Assembly (NCBI GenBank): GCA_929200315.1
Contig: CAKMZB010000010.1
Coordinates: 1 to 64,000 of the forward strand
Source of the DNA: an uncultured Alphaproteobacteria bacterium
Lineage (GTDB): Bacteria > Pseudomonadota > Alphaproteobacteria > Rhizobiales > Rhizobiaceae
Direction of reading: 5' to 3'
DNA length: 64,000 nucleotides
The notes beneath the pieces were generated by a model. The model was given only the letters and a program-made list of their open reading frames with translations, was not told where the DNA came from and made no database searches. This document shows, one piece after another, positions 63,075 through 64,000 of the stretch. Position numbers and translations under genes: made by a program. Within the stretch, counting starts at the first letter, position 1. Each line of letters starts with the position of its first letter.

Positions 63075-64000
63075 GCTTCACCGCCCACGCCATTGAACAC
63101 CCGGTTGCGCAGGAGGCCGATTACGTCATCGTCGGCTCCGGCTCGGCAGGATCGGTCGTCGCCAACCGCCTGTCCGAAGACGGCAAATATTCTGTTCTCG
63201 TCATCGAATATGGCGGGACGGATTTCGGCCCCTTTATCCAGATGCCGGCTGCTTTGTCCTACCCGATGAACATGGCGCGCTACGATTGGGGTTTTGGCAC
63301 CCAACCGGAGCCGCATTTGGGCAACCGTGTCCTCGCCACCCCGCGCGGCAAGGTGATTGGCGGATCGTCTTCCATTAACGGCATGGTCTATGTGCGCGGC
63401 CATGCGCGGGATTTTGACGGGTGGGAGGAGGATGGCGCGGCCGGCTGGTCCTATGCCGATGTGCAGCCTTATTTCGAGCGCGCTGAAACCAGTCATGGCG
63501 GCGCTGATGGTGAGGGGCGTGGCACGGACGGACCGCTCCATATCAGCCGCGGCAAGCGCGAAAACCCGCTCTTTGGCGCTTTCGTGGAAGCCGGTCATCA
63601 GGCTGGGTTCGAAACTACGAAAGATTACAATGGCCTGAAGCAGGAAGGCTTCGGCGCGATGGAGCAAACGGTCTGGAAGGGCCGCCGCTGGTCTGCCGCC
63701 AACGCCTATCTGCGCCCGGCTATGAAGCGCCAGAACCTGCGCATGATGAGTGCGCTCGCCCGCCGCATTACTATTGAAGACGGCCGGGCGACGGGCGTTG
63801 AAATTTCCCGCGGTGACCGGGTTGAGCGAGTGGTGGCGAAGAAGGAGGTTATCCTTGCTGCATCCTCCATCAACTCACCGAAATTGCTCATGCTGTCCGG
63901 CATTGGCCCGGCGGAGCACCTGCGCGAAAACGGTATTTCCGTCATTGCGGACCGGCCCGGTGTCGGCGCCAATTTGCAGGACCATCTGGAACTCTACATC
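63071..64000 (+). CDS. betA: Choline dehydrogenase (3' end outside window)
   Basis: 310 codons from GTG 63071, which overlaps the betC stop; the gene runs off the right edge. The GMC-oxidoreductase FAD motif is [20 protein letters not shown]. The signature sequence is [26 protein letters not shown] (cited in part), and the second GMC motif is [17 protein letters not shown]. It oxidises choline to betaine aldehyde, the first step towards glycine betaine. The first residues ([15 protein letters not shown]) extend somewhat beyond the usual start, so a slightly later initiation is possible. Confidence 0.92.
   Translation, partial: MSFTAHAIEHPVAQEADYVIVGSGSAGSVVANRLSEDGKYSVLVIEYGGTDFGPFIQMPAALSYPMNMARYDWGFGTQPEPHLGNRVLATPRGKVIGGSSSINGMVYVRGHARDFDGWEEDGAAGWSYADVQPYFERAETSHGGADGEGRGTDGPLHISRGKRENPLFGAFVEAGHQAGFETTKDYNGLKQEGFGAMEQTVWKGRRWSAANAYLRPAMKRQNLRMMSALARRITIEDGRATGVEISRGDRVERVVAKKEVILAASSINSPKLLMLSGIGPAEHLRENGISVIADRPGVGANLQDHLELYI

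Noticed and set aside
1-64000. CRISPR array, rRNA operon, replication origin or complete transposon
   Set aside because: No regularly spaced repeats, no rRNA sequence, no dnaA-box cluster and no paired terminal inverted repeats were seen.

Overview
The window reads as chromosome of an alphaproteobacterium, most likely order Hyphomicrobiales (Rhizobiales). The evidence is a RirA-type Rrf2 regulator, an Irr-box-like site upstream of dps, a class I (archaeal-type) lysyl-tRNA synthetase, a PodJ-like polar protein, TIGR02186- and DUF6460-type membrane proteins, and a choX/choW-betC/betA choline locus. Genus is not resolvable from sequence alone. No rRNA or CRISPR array is present. Two tRNA genes are seen: Ser-GGA and Thr-GGU, both with encoded CCA.

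Layout. (1) 1-2.3 kb is mobile-element debris: a GNAT gene cut by the window edge, a truncated small ORF fused to the C-terminal end of a large serine recombinase, a HEPN-like ORF and a broken IS3-family transposase. (2) 2.6-12.2 kb is an iron module: porin, DUF1289 protein, Dps, two unknown proteins, then imelysin / di-heme oxidoreductase / imelysin / DUF1513, and a RirA-like regulator. It ends at a decayed tyrosine integrase beside tRNA-Ser(GGA), so 1-12.4 kb is probably a genomic island. (3) 12.7-27.5 kb is housekeeping: msrA, mepA, 1-Cys peroxiredoxin, pheT, a secreted rhodanese, pheS, rplT-rpmI, a periplasmic binding protein, a sterol-desaturase-like hydroxylase, TerB, class I lysS, an S24 repressor and an ArsR-SRPBCC-DUF1761 operon. 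(4) 27.7-33.6 kb is a beta-oxidation block (fadJ, thiolase, hotdog thioesterase, acyl-CoA dehydrogenase). (5) 33.9-43.5 kb holds PodJ-like, TauE/SafE plus TIGR02186, MATE, pyrD, DUF952 and an alpha/beta hydrolase. (6) 43.5-49.7 kb is a symporter system with a LuxR-type response regulator and a hybrid kinase whose input domain is itself a permease fold. (7) 49.9-59.4 kb carries mscL, an aminotransferase, a ClpP-like exported protein, murA, pdxY, yggT and an OmpA protein with a long Ala/Arg-rich segment. (8) 59.5-64 kb is choline uptake and choline-sulfate degradation, running off the right edge in betA.

The most interesting region is the iron module. Three near-identical 18-bp elements, each containing GGA-N9-TCC, lie upstream of the porin and in the divergent promoter before the imelysin operon. 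This is the spacing of the known iron-responsive IRO box (TGA-N9-TCA) recognised by RirA, and the module encodes its own RirA-like protein. I infer a self-contained, transferable iron-uptake cassette with a diverged operator and regulator pair. Functions below come from reading motifs in the translations; no database search was possible.
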